From Dysidea avara (lineage: Eukaryota; Porifera; Demospongiae; Dictyoceratida; Dysideidae), in NCBI RefSeq assembly GCF_963678975.1, contig NC_089274.1, forward strand, positions 48,204,075 through 48,268,074: 64,000 nt of DNA. Reading direction: 5' to 3'. The notes beneath the pieces were generated by a model. It was not told the origin of the DNA. It made no database searches and was given only the letters and a program-made list of their open reading frames with translations. The translations under genes were made by a program, and so were the position numbers. Below, one piece after another: positions 1 through 12,897 of the stretch. Positions within the stretch are counted from its first letter, which is position 1, and each line of letters begins with the position of its first letter.

Positions 1-1700
1 TGCAGGTTGATTAATTTGCAGCCGATCTCTCTACAAGGTAATTTGTTTGTAGCTGAACTGTCTATAAAGTGATTTATTTGTAGCTGATCTCTCTGCAGGT
101 TGATTTGTTTTAGCTGAACTCTCTACAGGGTGATTTACTTGTAGCTGAACTCCTTACATTGTGACTAGTTTCTAGCTGATCTCTCTACAGGGTGATTTGT
201 TTGTAGCTGATCTCTCTACAAGTTGATTTGTGTGTAGCTGATCTTTCTACTGGTTGATTTGTTTGTAGCCGATCTCTCTACAGGGTAATTTGTTTGTAGC
301 TGAACTCTGTACAAGGTGCTTTTTTGTAGGTGATCTCACTGCAGGTTGATTTGTTTGTAGCTGAACTCACTAAAGGGTGATTTGCTTGTAGCTGAACTCC
401 TTACATTGTGTCCAGTTTCTAGTTGATCTCTCTACAGAGTGATTTGTTTGTAGCTGAACTCTCTATAAGGTGATTTATTTGTAGCTGAACTCCTTACATT
501 GTGTGTAGTTTCTAGCTGATCTCTCTACAGGGTGATTTGTTTGTAAATGATCTCTCTACAAGTTGATTTGTGTGTAGTTGATCTCTCTGCAGGTTGATTT
601 GCTTGTAGCCGATCTCTCTATAGGGTAATTTGTTTGTAGCTGAACTCTCTATAAGGTGATTTGTTTGTAGTTGATCTCTCTGCAGGTTGATTTGTTTTAG
701 CTAAACTCTCTAGAGGCTGATTTGTTTGTAGCCGATCTCTCTACAGGGTAATTTGTTTGTAGCTGAACTCTCTACAAGTTGATTTTTGTGTAGCTGATCT
801 CTCTGCAGGTTGATTTGTTTGTAGCCGATCTCTCTACAGGGCAATTTGTTTGTAGCTGATCTCTCTACAGGGTGATTTTTTTGTAGCTGACCTCTCTTCA
901 GGGTGATTTGTTTCTAGCTGATCTCTCTACAGGGTGATTTTTTGTAGCTGACCTCTCTTCAGGGTGATTTGTTTCTAGCTGATTGCTCTACAGGTTGATT
1001 TGTTTGTAGATGAACTCTCTACAGGGTAATTTGCTTGTAGCTGAACTCCTTACTTTGTGTCTAGTTTGTAGCTGATCTCTCTACAGGGTGATTTGTTTGT
1101 AGCTGAACTTCTTACATTGTGTGTAGTTTCTAGCTGATCTCTCTACAAGGTGATTTGTTTGTAGCTGATCTCTCTACAAGTTGATTTGTGTGCATATAGC
1201 TGATCTCTCTGCAGGTTGATTTGTTTGTAGCCGATCTCTCTACAGGTAATCTGTTTGTAGCTGAACTCTCTATAAGGTGATTTGTTTGTAGCTGATCTCT
1301 CTGCAGGTTAATTTGTTTTAGCTGAACTCTCTACAGGGTGATTGCTTGTAGCTGAACTCCTTACATTGTGTCTAGTTTCTAGTTGATGTCTCTACAGAGT
1401 GATTTTTTGTAGCTGAACTCTCTTCAGGGTGGTTTGTTTCTAGCTGATCTCTCTACAGGTAGATTTGTGTTGATTTGTTCATTGCTGATCGCTCTAAAGG
1501 TAATTGATTTGTTGCAGTTGAACACCCTGCAAAGTGTTTTGTTTGTAGCTGATCACTCTAAAGGGTAATTTGTTTGTAGCTGAACTCTCTCCACAGTGAC
1601 TTGTGTGTAGCAGAATTCTGTGTAACTGAATTCTCTAGAGAGTGACTTAATTGTAGCTGAATTCTCTACAGGGTGCATGACTTGTTTATAGCTGAACTTT
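1..1700 (+). repeat. 31-bp minisatellite array, copy A
   Basis: Direct tandem repeats of about 31 bp run from the window edge. Each unit combines GTAGCTGAACTCTCTAC or GTAGCTGATCTCTCTAC with GTGATTTGTTT. Units vary at a few positions (GAACTC against GATCTC, CAGGGTGA against CAAGGTGA) and decay towards 1500-1700. GTAG and CTAC within the unit can pair. No reading frame is maintained through the array. Confidence 0.95.
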
Positions 1701-2587
1701 CTTCAGTGTGACTTGTAATGTTCTGAATCTCTATAGTGGTATATTTGCTTAACTCTCCACATGGTGACTGTCTTCTTGCTGAACTGTCTATAAGATTAAC
1801 TGTTTGCAGCTGAACTCCCTACAGAATAACTTGTGATGTAATAAAATTCTATAATGGAGTAAATAAATTAGCCGAATGCTCTATTAGGGTGACTGTTCCA
1901 TTAGAGTATCTCGATCTCGCATTTGCTACACGGAGTTGGCTTTCGAATCATAACTCAGTGGTTTGTAATCCGATTCTTCTGTACTACTGCAAGGACTTTC
2001 TATGAAGATTATTCCAGCTATACACTGATTTTCAGCTCATTGCTCTAAGCGGTTTGCCTAGTAGGCGTGAAAACTAATACTTATTTATTCATAAAAATCG
2101 ATCGCGTAATTGTGACACAGGTTGGGTTTTGTGTCATATCTCCGTGGACTTTATCTCGATTCCTTTCAAACTACCAAAAGGCACTCCTACGATGGTTACT
2201 CCATCTACATAGCAATTTTCAACTCATTCCATGAAGCGGTTTACCCTGTAGGCGTGACAACAAATCGATCTTGTTTTACGCGAATAATCGGTCATAACTC
2301 CTGAACCATTCATCGGATTTGTACCAAATTTGATGCTAGGATTCGCCTTTGGACTCCCTTTCTGTGTGCCAAATTTCAAGGCGATCGGAGCACGCGTTTG
2401 CTTGTTATAGCAATTTTTGCAAGTGTGCGAAAAGACGAAGAAGAAAAAAACGAAGAAAAAAAAAACGAAACTTTGGCAGCTCGTATCTCGGAAATGGCTG
2501 GAGCGATTTCCTTCAAATTTGGAATGTAGACTCCCTTGGCCGGCGGGCAACTGTGTAGCAAATTTGGTTCCAATCAGATAAGTGATC
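1700..2587 (+). repeat. Conserved non-array part of composite copy A
   Basis: The sequence is shared with 22001-22985 (complement) and 52096-53010. It is itself built of about four diverged units, each opening with a phrase like CATAACTC or TATCTCGG (near 1947, 2136, 2291 and 2485), spaced roughly 155-195 bp. A 60-residue frame at 2122-2304 is identical in copy B, but this reflects near-identical DNA and I do not regard it as a gene. The pair of dispersed TCTATTAG motifs sits at 1874-1918. Confidence 0.75.
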
Positions 2588-5500
2588 TGTCACGGAAATA
2601 TCGGTCCGGGTAAAATCGGTCCGGCCGGACCGATTTGGATACCAAAACTGGTCCGGCCGGACCAAATTTGGTTGACCAAGTTTAGTCCGGCCGGACCATT
2701 TTTGGCATCCAAAATTGGTCCGGCCTGACTAAAATTGGCCCGGTCCGGCCCAAACTTTGTTGGCCACATGCACCCCCTAGCTGACCACTTGGACCAATTT
2801 TGGTTGGTCCGCGGGTGTACCCGGCATTGTGTGGACAGGTCGGTCCGTGCTAAGTATATTGTGATGGATCACTGCAGCCGACTTAGCCTGGAAACTATAT
2901 AAATGAGTAGCGTAGTTTAATTTCCCGAGTTCTGTGATTTACGGAAAATGCATATAGTAGCTAGAAACTAAATTCGATGATCTATATATGCAGCGATGAA
3001 CACAGTCGCAAAATTAATGTTGTTTTAATTTATAGCAGTGTGGTATGATAAAAGTCCTGTATTCTTCTTCTCCATGTCAATAGCTAGCTGGGAAGTAGAG
3101 GTTTTCTTCCGGCATACATCAACTCAAATGCATGGTCAATCCTGGATTCATGCATGGTGGTCAATGTTGCACACAAAAACACAGGTAACACAATATTCTT
3201 CCCAAGTACGTTTTTATATGTTCAACCATGTTTGAATGTGAAAATCTTTTCTTGTATTATTGATATAAATTACCAATTAAATTTTTTTTTTTAAATGTTC
3301 AATAAACTTCACAAGCATCATCAGCTCTGCAGTGTTTGGTTGAATCTTTCATCCAGCCTGTTTGTGTTGATTATGACAAACAACTATAGCAACATGATGG
3401 AAATCACCAGCCTATGCTGGATCACTTATACTTGAGGATGGTAGACAATATATAAAATCTACCATTAAAACATGTCTTATCTTCAACTTCTGCATAATTA
3501 TATAGCTCAGAATTTAATTTGTTAATTCTGACCCTTGGTCAGTTTTTTATTAATCTGGGAATACCCATGCATGCACGCATTGTCATAAACAGATACACAT
3601 ATTATTTCAGGGACTGATCCAGAGGGGTGGATGAGGTGGCTAGCCACCCACCATGCATGGCCTTGCAGCCACTCAGACATGCATTATTTAATAATGAATA
3701 TTACTGATCATGAACACTCTTTTGTTATATCAATATGAACTAAATCCCTACATTGCATCAGATTCCAATGCTAGCTGGCTATAACCTTACAGTAGATGGT
3801 AGCAGTATACATGAATTTATCTATGATCATGGGCAGTATATTAACTATTACCAGGCAGAGAACTACTTGAAGGAAGATATGGGGTCTGCTTTAGGATTGA
3901 GTCGATTTTACTTTTATGTCTGCAACAACTCACCCTAAGGCTGTAGAATAATGCGACAGCATGCCTCAAAATTTTAAGTTGGCTAAGTAGTAAAAAACAT
4001 ACTGAGAATATTATAGCTATAACCTTTATAAGGTGATGTTTCTTCCTGTGGGGCATGTCATTAGTAGGAGATGATAGTTCACATTTAGTTATTCAATGGA
4101 GTAAACCTAAACTATCATCTCCTACATATAATCACATATGACAGAGAGGAATGTGCAATATGTGCACAGGTGTTACAGGTGTATTACAGTTTGTTTTAAC
4201 CACTGGTGTTAACTCATGATCAGCTTGTATACTGGGATTACAAAATACATTAGGCCAGGAAACTTGATTACTAGTTTCTCATCCACAAAAATTCAGACTT
4301 CCATGCAGGTGGGAGGTCATTTTTCATTATTCATTAGTAAAGAAAATACTCCAAATCAGGCAAGTCTGTTATAAAGGTTAACTATAAAACCTTTTAAGAA
4401 CTATTACTTACTTATTAGCTACCACCGTTTCTGAGGTGCAAGTGACATTTGCTGTGCTGTAAAATGATAACCAGCCTTCCTAACATCAAAATACGTGTGC
4501 ACGTGATTGATAACAGCAATAATGAAATTAGAGGCGGTGGGGTAAAAAGGGATGTGGGTGGGGATGAGAATCAATTAATCAACTTTGTTCGGCCTTATTA
4601 TGTTCACAAGGGCATGCTACTATAGCTATGTGCTACAAGCTAGATGATAATATTTCAGCCCTTCTTCCCTGATTTAACTACCAAGACATGCAAGACTCTC
4701 ATCTTAAAATCTGGGCCAACCACCCACCTTGGTTTATTTCTGGATCAGTGCTTGCATCTCCTACTGGTATATGTGCACAGGTGAAAATTAGTAAAATTTT
4801 AAAAGTTGGTTAAGTAGTGAAAAGCATACAGGGAATATTATATAGCTATAACTTTTAAGGAAATGTTTATACTAGTATATATATATACCAGTATATAGGA
4901 ACATGTGATCAGTAGGAGATGATAGTTCACATTTAGTTATTTAATGGAGCAAACCTAAGCTATCATCTCCTACATATCACATACAAGAGAGGAATGTGCA
5001 GTATGTACACATGCAGGTGTTACAGATGTATTGTTCTAACCATTAGTGTTAACTCATGGTCAGACATTATATGTGCATAAGAGCACAGTATACACATGCT
5101 ACTGTGCATGCACTTCACTGTACAAGCCAAACAATAACAGCGTCAGCTTTTCCTGATGTATATATAAATATTAAGACATTTAGGACTCTCAACTTAAAAT
5201 CTGGGCTAGGCTGGGTAGCCACCTACCTTCATTTATTTCTGAATCAGTGCCTGGTGATGAATGTTATAGGTGACTGCTCTATTAGAGTATCTCGATCTTA
5301 AGCACCTCCAATGCGGCTAGCTGATCCCGTGCATGCAATGATCCGTGCCCTTGTTGGATAACCTTTTAAGCACAAATCCATGCAGTGATAATGCCTGCAA
5401 TGCTCATTATTCGAGATTGATAAATGAGAATAGCTATAGCTAAGTCGGCTACAGTGTTCCGTCACAAACAACTTATAGCTATGCATGCATCATTGGCTGC

Positions 5501-5712
5501 ATGCGTTAGTGGTCCACCCGGACCCATTTTGGTCGACCAATATTGGTCCGAGTGGTCAGGAGTGCATGTGGCCAACTAGGTTTGGGCCGGACCAATTTTG
5601 GTCAGGTCGGACCAATTTCGGATGCTAAAGATGGTCCGGGCGGACTAAATTTGGTCGACTGAAAATGGTCCGGCCGGACCGATTTTTGCCCCGGACCAAA
5701 ATTTTCGTTACA
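2588..5712. mobile_element. 3.1-kb TIR transposon with GATC target duplication, nested in composite copy A
   Basis: The left end (from 2588, TGTCACGG) and the right end (to 5712, read on the other strand TGTAACGA) are inverted repeats of about 220-240 bp, rich in GGTCCGGCCGGACC. GATC is duplicated at 2584-2587 and 5713-5716. Removing the element restores the continuous sequence seen uninterrupted in copy B. No transposase frame is present; the interior frames of 60-81 residues are unconvincing. TGTNA termini, long TIRs and a 4-bp duplication resemble Ginger-type DNA transposons; that assignment is inference. Confidence 0.85.
3960..5255 (+). repeat. Internal direct duplication inside the GATC transposon
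   Basis: About 3960-4225 recurs at about 4787-5067, and about 4629-4755 recurs at about 5117-5255. This indicates an old internal tandem duplication with a few hundred extra bases in the first copy. Each copy carries a hairpin with 15-base arms around TAGGAGATGATAGTT (about 4065-4123 and 4913-4974). A dispersed motif lies just after the second copy, at 5271-5298. Confidence 0.7.
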
Positions 5713-5826
5713 GATCACCGAGATACAAATGTGTGAAAATGACGTTTTCGTTCTTCCTGTCAATATACTCACGGTGTAGCGCGCCGGCTTCTTGGGCCGC
5801 ACGACACACTACCGTGTGTCTTGATC

Positions 5827-7235
5827 CAAGCAAACAACAAAGCAGTAAACTAGTCACTGACTGGATTTTGAGTATTATAGAAAACATACTACGATACTCT
5901 ATAGTGTTCACTTGCATGGTGTGATATATAGGGAAGAAAATCATAGCTATCCATTACTCACTTTATAAACAAAGTACTTGTATCCATACCATCTGTGAGG
6001 CATATGATCCTCCTGCTAAGTACCAGTCCTACGTATATCACTAGCAGAAGTTAGGGGCAGATCCAGGAACTGGCAAGGAGAAGAGCAACACAAGCCAAGA
6101 TGCAAATGGACAGGGAGCCTTGTACCCTGTCTTAATGATGCATAAATAGCCAGCATAAACAGCTCGCTATACATGCCATGTTTCTTATCACACACTCATA
6201 GCACTTAAAGTACAAAGCTGTAACTTAAAATGGAAGGAGACAAGGAGGTAATTGTCTCAAGTGTTGGACTTGCATGGTAATGTATATATGCGTATGTGTG
6301 TGTGTTATACAAAATTGGCTACCTGGCTCATGTATAGGTACCACATGACACCCACACAAACTAGTCCAGAGATCTACTAGATATTACGACTAAGGGTATA
6401 CATATATATTCACTTGAGCAACATGTTGCCAACCATCAAAACCTAAAGATTTGAAGATCTTGAGTTATTTACTGTTTACCAAATACAGACTGCAGAAATA
6501 TATTAATATCTAAAATATTAGTGAGGAGTAAATGATAAAAAGATGTAGTATCTTCAAAAGCAAAAGAGCTTTGAGACTATCAGAGGAGCTACATTGGACT
6601 CATAAATATTTTCAATTTTAGTTTTTTTTTAATCAAGTACTTTTGTACTTCCAGAAACTCTTAGAATTCTTACAAATTTGATTACTGAAAGCCTTTGTTG
6701 CAACGTGTGAGGCTGTTTCCAAAGGATTGCAAGTTTTCAATACTAATGCCACAATAACTTTTCACATTTTAGTGGAAAATATCTTGCCATATAGACGTTC
6801 TTTCTGCAAAAGGTAAGTATGCAAGCATCAATGGCATTCACTATCAAGAGCAGTTATCAGCAGTCTTTTATACAATGGATCAATGGCTTGTTACCAATCT
6901 GTAGTACTTGATAGTTCTCTTATTTTCACTTAATATGACAGAAACAATTTAAATCCAAATCTGGTCACAAGAACTAAAACCTTGGAGATAAAACACATCG
7001 TTCACCATGCTTTCTTCCTCATTTGAGAAAACTAAGTCTAGCATGTTGTGATTATATGATCTTCTCTGCACCTGGTGGGCTCTGAAATGAGCTGGTTTAG
7101 GAATAAATCTTCTGTGATGTCAATAAAATCCATCAGTGTTGGAGGACTTGATGTCAAGTTGCACTGATTAACACTAAGGTTCTCCACAACAGGAAAATGT
7201 GCTGCAGTTGCAGCCAATCTAAAAGTAAATTTGTA
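5827..7235. other. Non-coding stretch, no gene seen
   Basis: This is AT-rich sequence without a convincing reading frame. The only recognisable item is an isolated transposon-like left end, AGGGGCAGATCCAGG at 6053-6067, for which I found no matching right end. Confidence 0.5.
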
Positions 7236-7240
7236 CTAGG

Positions 7241-8141
7241 CAGTGGTGTAGCTACCATTGAGGCAACCGAGGCAGCTGCCTCGGTAAAAAAATAAGGCAT
7301 GAGTTTTGCCCCCCCCCCCCGAATATTTTACTCTAACGTTACTATACAGCATTACTGTACCATACATAATAGAATCTACGGCTGCAGTACTAAGCAGACT
7401 GGATCCCATGGTGACACAGTCCTGGACCACTTTTCAGCTACTTGAATTTGTATGATGCGGAAAAAATCGAGATACTCTAATAGAACAGTCATAGTAATAT
7501 ACTCTAATAGAGCATTTAGTGTAAATTATAGCCAGTACTCTCTTACACTGCTTGGTCTAAATCATTTACATTGTTAATTGTCTTTAAATTACTTTTCAAG
7601 TGTACATGTTCCAATGAATCAACTGCATGGCATTGCATTGAACCCATTGACCATGTATATCATGAAAATAGCCTCCACATGCCATTTCAAAGCATATATT
7701 TTCCTTGAGGGAGCATGCCCTCGACTCCCTAGCTTGACATACTTAGCACATGCAGTTGAGTATTTCATGAAAGAGATATCTCTGACTTAGATATCACATC
7801 AGATCAATAAAAAGTATAGTGTGCATGACTATGACTTCCGTTGCAGTCCATGGATGGCCTGACCATTCAAAACATCTCCTGAGTAAGTCAGTTTTTTTTA
7901 CAATTAAACTAGTCTAATAATTGAAGCATGGTATACTGTTGCATTAACTAAGCTGGAGCATGACATGTAGAAAAATGCTCAGAGTCTTCTGAAACAGTTT
8001 CTTCCATCCAACCAGAGAATCAACCTGCAAATGCTGTACCACCCATGCTTGAAAGTGTTTGTGAATCAATTGAGTCACCTCTCAATTACATCAATGTATA
8101 AACTTTGCCTCGATAAAATTTTTTTTCTGGCTACGCCACTG
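7241..8141. mobile_element. Non-autonomous hAT5-like element, 901 bp, target duplication CTAGG
   Basis: It begins CAGTGGTGTAGC and ends GCTACGCCACTG, with CTAGG duplicated at 7236-7240 and 8142-8146. The interior contains a C tract (about 7309-7320) and a pair of dispersed motifs (7467-7519). It is related in inverted orientation to the element at 36201-37195, including the stretch with GAGGCAACCGAGGCAGCTG. No transposase frame. Confidence 0.85.
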
Positions 8142-8146
8142 CTAGG

Positions 8147-11100
8147 GGAAAAGATGGACTATGATAGTTGCAGCCAACAGCTAATATACTTTTTTACGAT
8201 ATGACATTATCATTTAAAACAATTAGCACAGCAATGTGTCTACAATACATACAACATAAATGTTATTGATGGCAGCAGCATTGGAGACATTTCAACATGG
8301 AACGCCATCCTGTGACATGGCCCTGTAGCAAAAAATTGGCAAGTAGAGTGTCCCATACTGTTGAAATTGTACCATGTCAACTTCACTTTACATCACTGTC
8401 ACGCAACTTTTAATGGTGTCCATTGTTGTATTTTTTATACTTTAAAAGGGAAGAGTTATTCTAGTAGCTAATAATGTGAACACCACATTACACAGCAGGG
8501 GACAGGACTGTGACAGCATTATTTTGAGCATAACCAGTTAGCAAAAGCATCACTCATTATGTTAGCCAATTAAAATGAACAAAGCACGTTAGCCAAATTG
8601 ACAACAATTAATAAACAACACTAAACTGCATTTAGTATAAAACTACCAATATTATATATTTTCTGCTTCTTGGTTGATTATTCACACTTGACAAAATAAG
8701 ATCAAGATACTCTAATAGAACAATCACCTACTCTCAGGAAATACTGATATACTCTAATAAAACAATCATCCCTTGAGGATAATCTTGATTTTGAATGTTG
8801 ACCACAATAGGCTTGATTTTTGAGACAGGCTTCTTTCAAGGCATAATTGGCTCAAGCGTACTATAGTAGGAGAGTTAGGGACACAGCCACAATCATAATT
8901 AGGGTGATTTATTCAGTAAATACTATCCCACTAGGTACCTGGGAGAAAGCTTAAAGCCTGTGAATACAGGGAGTCAGAAATGTGTAACTAAAACGTGAAG
9001 AATGTAGAAAAATCCCAGACCCAGTGGTGACTTGATCCCCAGCAACATGCATACTATGTAACTCACAGAGCTCATTTGTACTAGAATATGTGTCTGCAGA
9101 TAGATGTTATACCGATAAGTAATTGATCATTCAAGAAATATTGATCATAACTGTTTGGAGTGATACCCACATGCATACACTGCAATTGAGCAGCTACACA
9201 AACTACTAGTCAGGGGTAATAGGACATATCCAGGAAAAGAAATTCTAAACAATTCATTAGGTAGAGTTTGGGTTTCAGAATAACTTCAGTTACTAAGTAT
9301 AGTAGCTAGTGTACCCAAGTACATAATGATAGCCATATAATAGCTTGAGTAAAATCTCAGAGAAATTCATGAACATCATCTCTTTTGTTTACAAACTGAT
9401 CAGTATTTGACATGAAACTTCAATAGAATTTATCAGAGGCAATTCTTCTGAAGCAGACTTATAGTCATTATAATTTTGGTGAAGGGTTAGGTCTGTTGAT
9501 TGTTGTTAGTATACAACTATACTGTAAAAACTCCAGAAGTTGATCTGATGTGGGAAAATTGCCTATGTTGCTAGATTTTACCATCATCAGGAAAAGGAAA
9601 TCACCAGAAATATTCTGATACGTTATCCCAACTCCTTAATATATACCATGCAATGTTCTATTTCTCAGGAATTCAGTCATGTCAGAAGCAATATACAGAG
9701 AAGACAGCATCAAAGATTACAAAATTATGAACCTTTTTGTGCATGACAACTTTCTTTACTGACAAACAATAGTCTCAAGTCACCAGCAAGGCATGGAATA
9801 CTGACTTACATGTAAAAAGGTAAGTCAGTAAACTAGCTGGGTTAGCCATTGTTGTAGGCTTTGCATACTCCTACTATTACAGTAGTTAGCTTCACAGCAG
9901 TATGAAACAGCATGAAACCGTTTCTTGACCTGGAGCACAGCACAATTGCAAAAACTTCTTCAACATTTACTGGAGTGGTCACCTCTATGCCAAGTACCTG
10001 TGTGCAGAAGATGATGATTGCTGACTAGACAATCATTGTGTGATTCCACGGTATTTTCTTCAAAATCTCAACAGAGACTGCAGCCCCTCTTGTATGTAAG
10101 CACCTGCAAATGTGCTAAAGTATTGCTATAGAATGTTTACACATTGTGCCATCTTGCTTTAAATATAGACTCATTAAGCCAATTACGTGACCTGTTGCAT
10201 GAATCCAGTACTCACATGATTAAAAGTTATATATATATAGCATAAACACATTATATTAAGTTTAGTGTAAATTACCCCCAGTGCATCATTTGGAGGTTGG
10301 TGATGTAGTTTTCACCAATTCGGGAAATTGCAGTAACAATTGGCCTGGCTGGCTACAGGCTCGAGCTAACTAGCCACTATCACCAACCTATAACATGTTT
10401 AGCAGACTGCTAGCTAGTTTGCAAGAAATGGTATCTAGGTGTGTTACTCAATTATTTACCTATCCATAGTACATGGCAATGTGCAAAACTCACAGTTAAA
10501 CCTGTACTATGGGTATGGCCCTCACTCACCAGATTAAGGACACCTAAATGCAGAAAAAAATGTGCTTTGACAGTCTTTGCAGAAACAAATCAAAATATAT
10601 TCTAATAGAGCAGTCAGTAGATGACTTGTCCATATCCACTGACTGTTCTATTAGGATACATGACTGCTCTATATTACCGTATCTAGATCTTTACCTATAG
10701 ACACCCTCAAAATACTGCATCAAAGCAACTGGGTGTGTTTCATCTGGAGAATAATGATGCAGTGCATGAGAGCTGTATGGAAATAATGCCACTTATTGTT
10801 AATTTTATTTTTCAGATGTGCTATGTCTCACACTACCATTAAAAATAAGAAAAATTCTTACAATTAAATATGTTTTAGCATCCTCTGACGATTCTGGGTA
10901 ATTTCTTGTTAAGAATGTTCTCCTTGATGTGAAGATATGGAAACTGCAGCAGTTGAGTCAAATATTTACCTACAATTTGATTTAGTCAAGCCCTTTTCAC
11001 TTTGAATACAGTATTATTGACGATGGTAAATAGTGGCCTAATACACACAATTTGATTGTGCCATAATAACACTCAACTCCCATACGCCCAACCTTAGATA

Positions 11101-11475
11101 TAATCTCTTGATACTTATGACTACAAGTAAAGATGGTGGGCCATTGGAAGGGATATCAACTGGGTTTGGGATTCTGATACGATGGAGTAATCAGAAATGT
11201 TTGTCTGCAAGTATATAGCTAGAAATCTCCTAAATGCAAATGCAATCCCAGTTTTTAGAGTTGTTTACCGGAAGTGACATTTATAAAGGTAAGAGGATCA
11301 GTTTTGCCCATCTAGATACTTGTGAGACACTAGGAAAACACATCCCTGGTAGTATAAAATTTCATGGGTAGCACGAAAGGCTCAACTATTTCTTAAGATA
11401 TTGAGTAGCTACATTTTCCATTCAGTTTTGCGATAGCACCAAAAGTGACAGCACCCACAGACAAGCAGAAGTATC
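8147..11475. other. Long non-coding stretch
   Basis: No gene is seen. The stretch holds dispersed motif pairs at 8699-8769 and 10588-10690, a SINE-like fragment (8998-9050) shared with 12640-12735 and 48548-48640, and a small inverted repeat, AGGTTGGTGAT to ATCACCAACCT, at about 10293-10390 that could be a roughly 100-bp MITE. Confidence 0.5.
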
Positions 11476-11480
11476 ACTGT

Positions 11481-12226
11481 CAGGGGCGTAGCCAGGGGGG
11501 GTTCAAAGGGTTCGGGCGAACCCCCTTTTCAGAGTTAAGTTTTTTTAAATCGTGATACTGGTTAACTAGAACTGAATTAACTTACACAAATCCACTGAAA
11601 TGGGTAGTTACAGGTCTTCAGGCAGAGGAATTCAAGTACCTCTACTCGCTATTGCGAATGAATTTATAAGAATACACATGTTTACACGTGTACACGTGTT
11701 TACATGTGCACACCTACGAAATAAATGAAGCGTAAAAGTGCAGTGGCGGATCCAGGATGGGGCATTTGGGGCAAATGCCCCCCCCCCCCCCCCCCTCCTT
11801 CAAGAAACTGCATACAAGATCGAGATACTCTAATAGAGCAGTCAATTACTCTAATAAAGCAGTCACAATGTTCATGAGGCAGTGTAGCTTACCTATGAAG
11901 CTATAAATAGGATTTTATTTTACATAACAGACGTGATATAGTTGGTAAGGATAACTAGCTATTATTGTCGTGACCTTTTTTTTTTTTTTTTTGGTCTTCA
12001 ACTGGTTTTCAGTAAGTTTTTTTGGTCTTCAGAAAGGTGCCCCCCCCTCTTTCCAAACTCTGGATCCGCCCCTGAAGTGCTACCTCAGGTGGCATTCTAA
12101 AGTTTTTTTCGAAAAGAATCCATGCAGAATCTAGAAGGCCAGATTCTAGTAAGTTGTAACACATGGCTGTGGAGATTCTATACTTAGGGCAGAACCCCCC
12201 TTTTGAAAATCCTGCCTACGCCCCTG
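11481..12226. mobile_element. hAT5-like element, 746 bp, target duplication ACTGT, hosting a nested copy
   Basis: It begins CAGGGGCGTAGCCAGG and ends CTACGCCCCTG. ACTGT is duplicated at 11476-11480 and 12227-12231. A second member of the same superfamily (11741-12074) is inserted inside it. No coding capacity. Confidence 0.88.
11741..12074. mobile_element. hAT5-like element, 334 bp, nested, target duplication AAGTG
   Basis: The ends are CAGTGGCGGATCCAGG and CTGGATCCGCCCCTG, with AAGTG flanking at 11736-11740 and 12075-12079. It holds a long C tract (from about 11779) and a motif pair (11820-11870). Confidence 0.82.
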
Positions 12227-12639
12227 ACTGTGTAGCAGAGATACAATGTAATTTTGGTATAACCAAAGCTTATATTCGCCTCAGACAGGTAGAACATCAC
12301 TAGCAAACAAAAGTTGAGACAACAAGCATGTAAACTACACGTTTTATGGCTTGCAACAGTTTTGGTGGCACTTAATATGTAAAGAAGTTAGTTTGTTTAC
12401 ATAAGAAAGGAAGGTTAGATGGGATGAATCTAACTTCAGGAGAAGGGACAGTCGACTCGACTAAACCCTTTCCAGCATTTTTCAATAAGTTATGATCATT
12501 ATGGTGATCAACAAAAGATCGAGATACTCTAAGTGCATTCAGCTGTGATGGTTTGAATCGCCCGCCCACCCGCATTGTTTTGATTTGATTTGATTTTTTT
12601 ATAGCTAAATTTTTTGTTGATTTGATTATGACTATGCAG

Positions 12640-12735
12640 AAAAAAATCCCAGATCCAGTGGTGACTTGATCCCCCGCAACATGCAGTCTAGGCATGCGCC
12701 AGAGGAGCCACAACAGCCGGGATCCGAGATCTTCT
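12640..12735 (-). repeat. SINE-like dispersed repeat
   Basis: Partial copies of this segment occur at 8998-9050 and 48548-48640. Read on the minus strand it contains GGATCAAGTCACC, which loosely resembles an RNA polymerase III B box, preceded by TGGCGCATGCC as a possible A box. A tRNA-derived SINE is one reading; an anonymous dispersed repeat is equally possible. Confidence 0.4.
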
Positions 12736-12897
12736 CCGAATTCAACCTCTACTTAATCATTGACTTCTCACCAGCAAGATTTAAGAAAAAATAAGTGACC
12801 TAGCTATACTGCGATACAGTGTATAATCAGCACACAATATGATGCAATGCCGGCGGCATACTATAGAGATACTTACAGAATTTCATGGTAGATATCA

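Larger units (their letters stand above)
1..5826 (+). mobile_element. Composite minisatellite element, copy A (5' end outside window, interrupted)
   Basis: The order of parts is: 31-bp tandem array (1 to about 1700), about 0.9 kb of conserved sequence (about 1735-2587, resuming at 5717), and a GC-rich end (about 5771-5826) with a hairpin of GACACAC and GTGTGTC arms that stops in CTTGAT. The same order is seen in copy B (22001-26733, opposite strand) and copy C (49693-53082), which defines the family and its end. A 3125-bp transposon (2588-5712) is nested in the conserved part. No transposase or replicase frame is present, so it is non-autonomous. The architecture (central minisatellite, conserved ends, hairpin near one end, no clear target duplication) resembles Helitron/HINE or Pearl-type elements; that is inference. 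Confidence 0.75.

Noticed and set aside
1..1700. CRISPR-like array because of the regular 31-bp repeats
   Set aside because: Repeats are contiguous without unique spacers, vary within units, and the context is an animal genome.
2122..2304. A 60-residue frame repeated identically at 22394-22576 and in altered form at 52451-52765, as a possible conserved small protein
   Set aside because: The whole surrounding element is conserved at DNA level on both strands, copy C diverges freely at protein level, and no start or context supports translation.
12372..12713. 113-residue minus-strand frame as a gene
   Set aside because: It spans a dispersed motif and a SINE-like repeat, has biased low-complexity codons and shows no domain.
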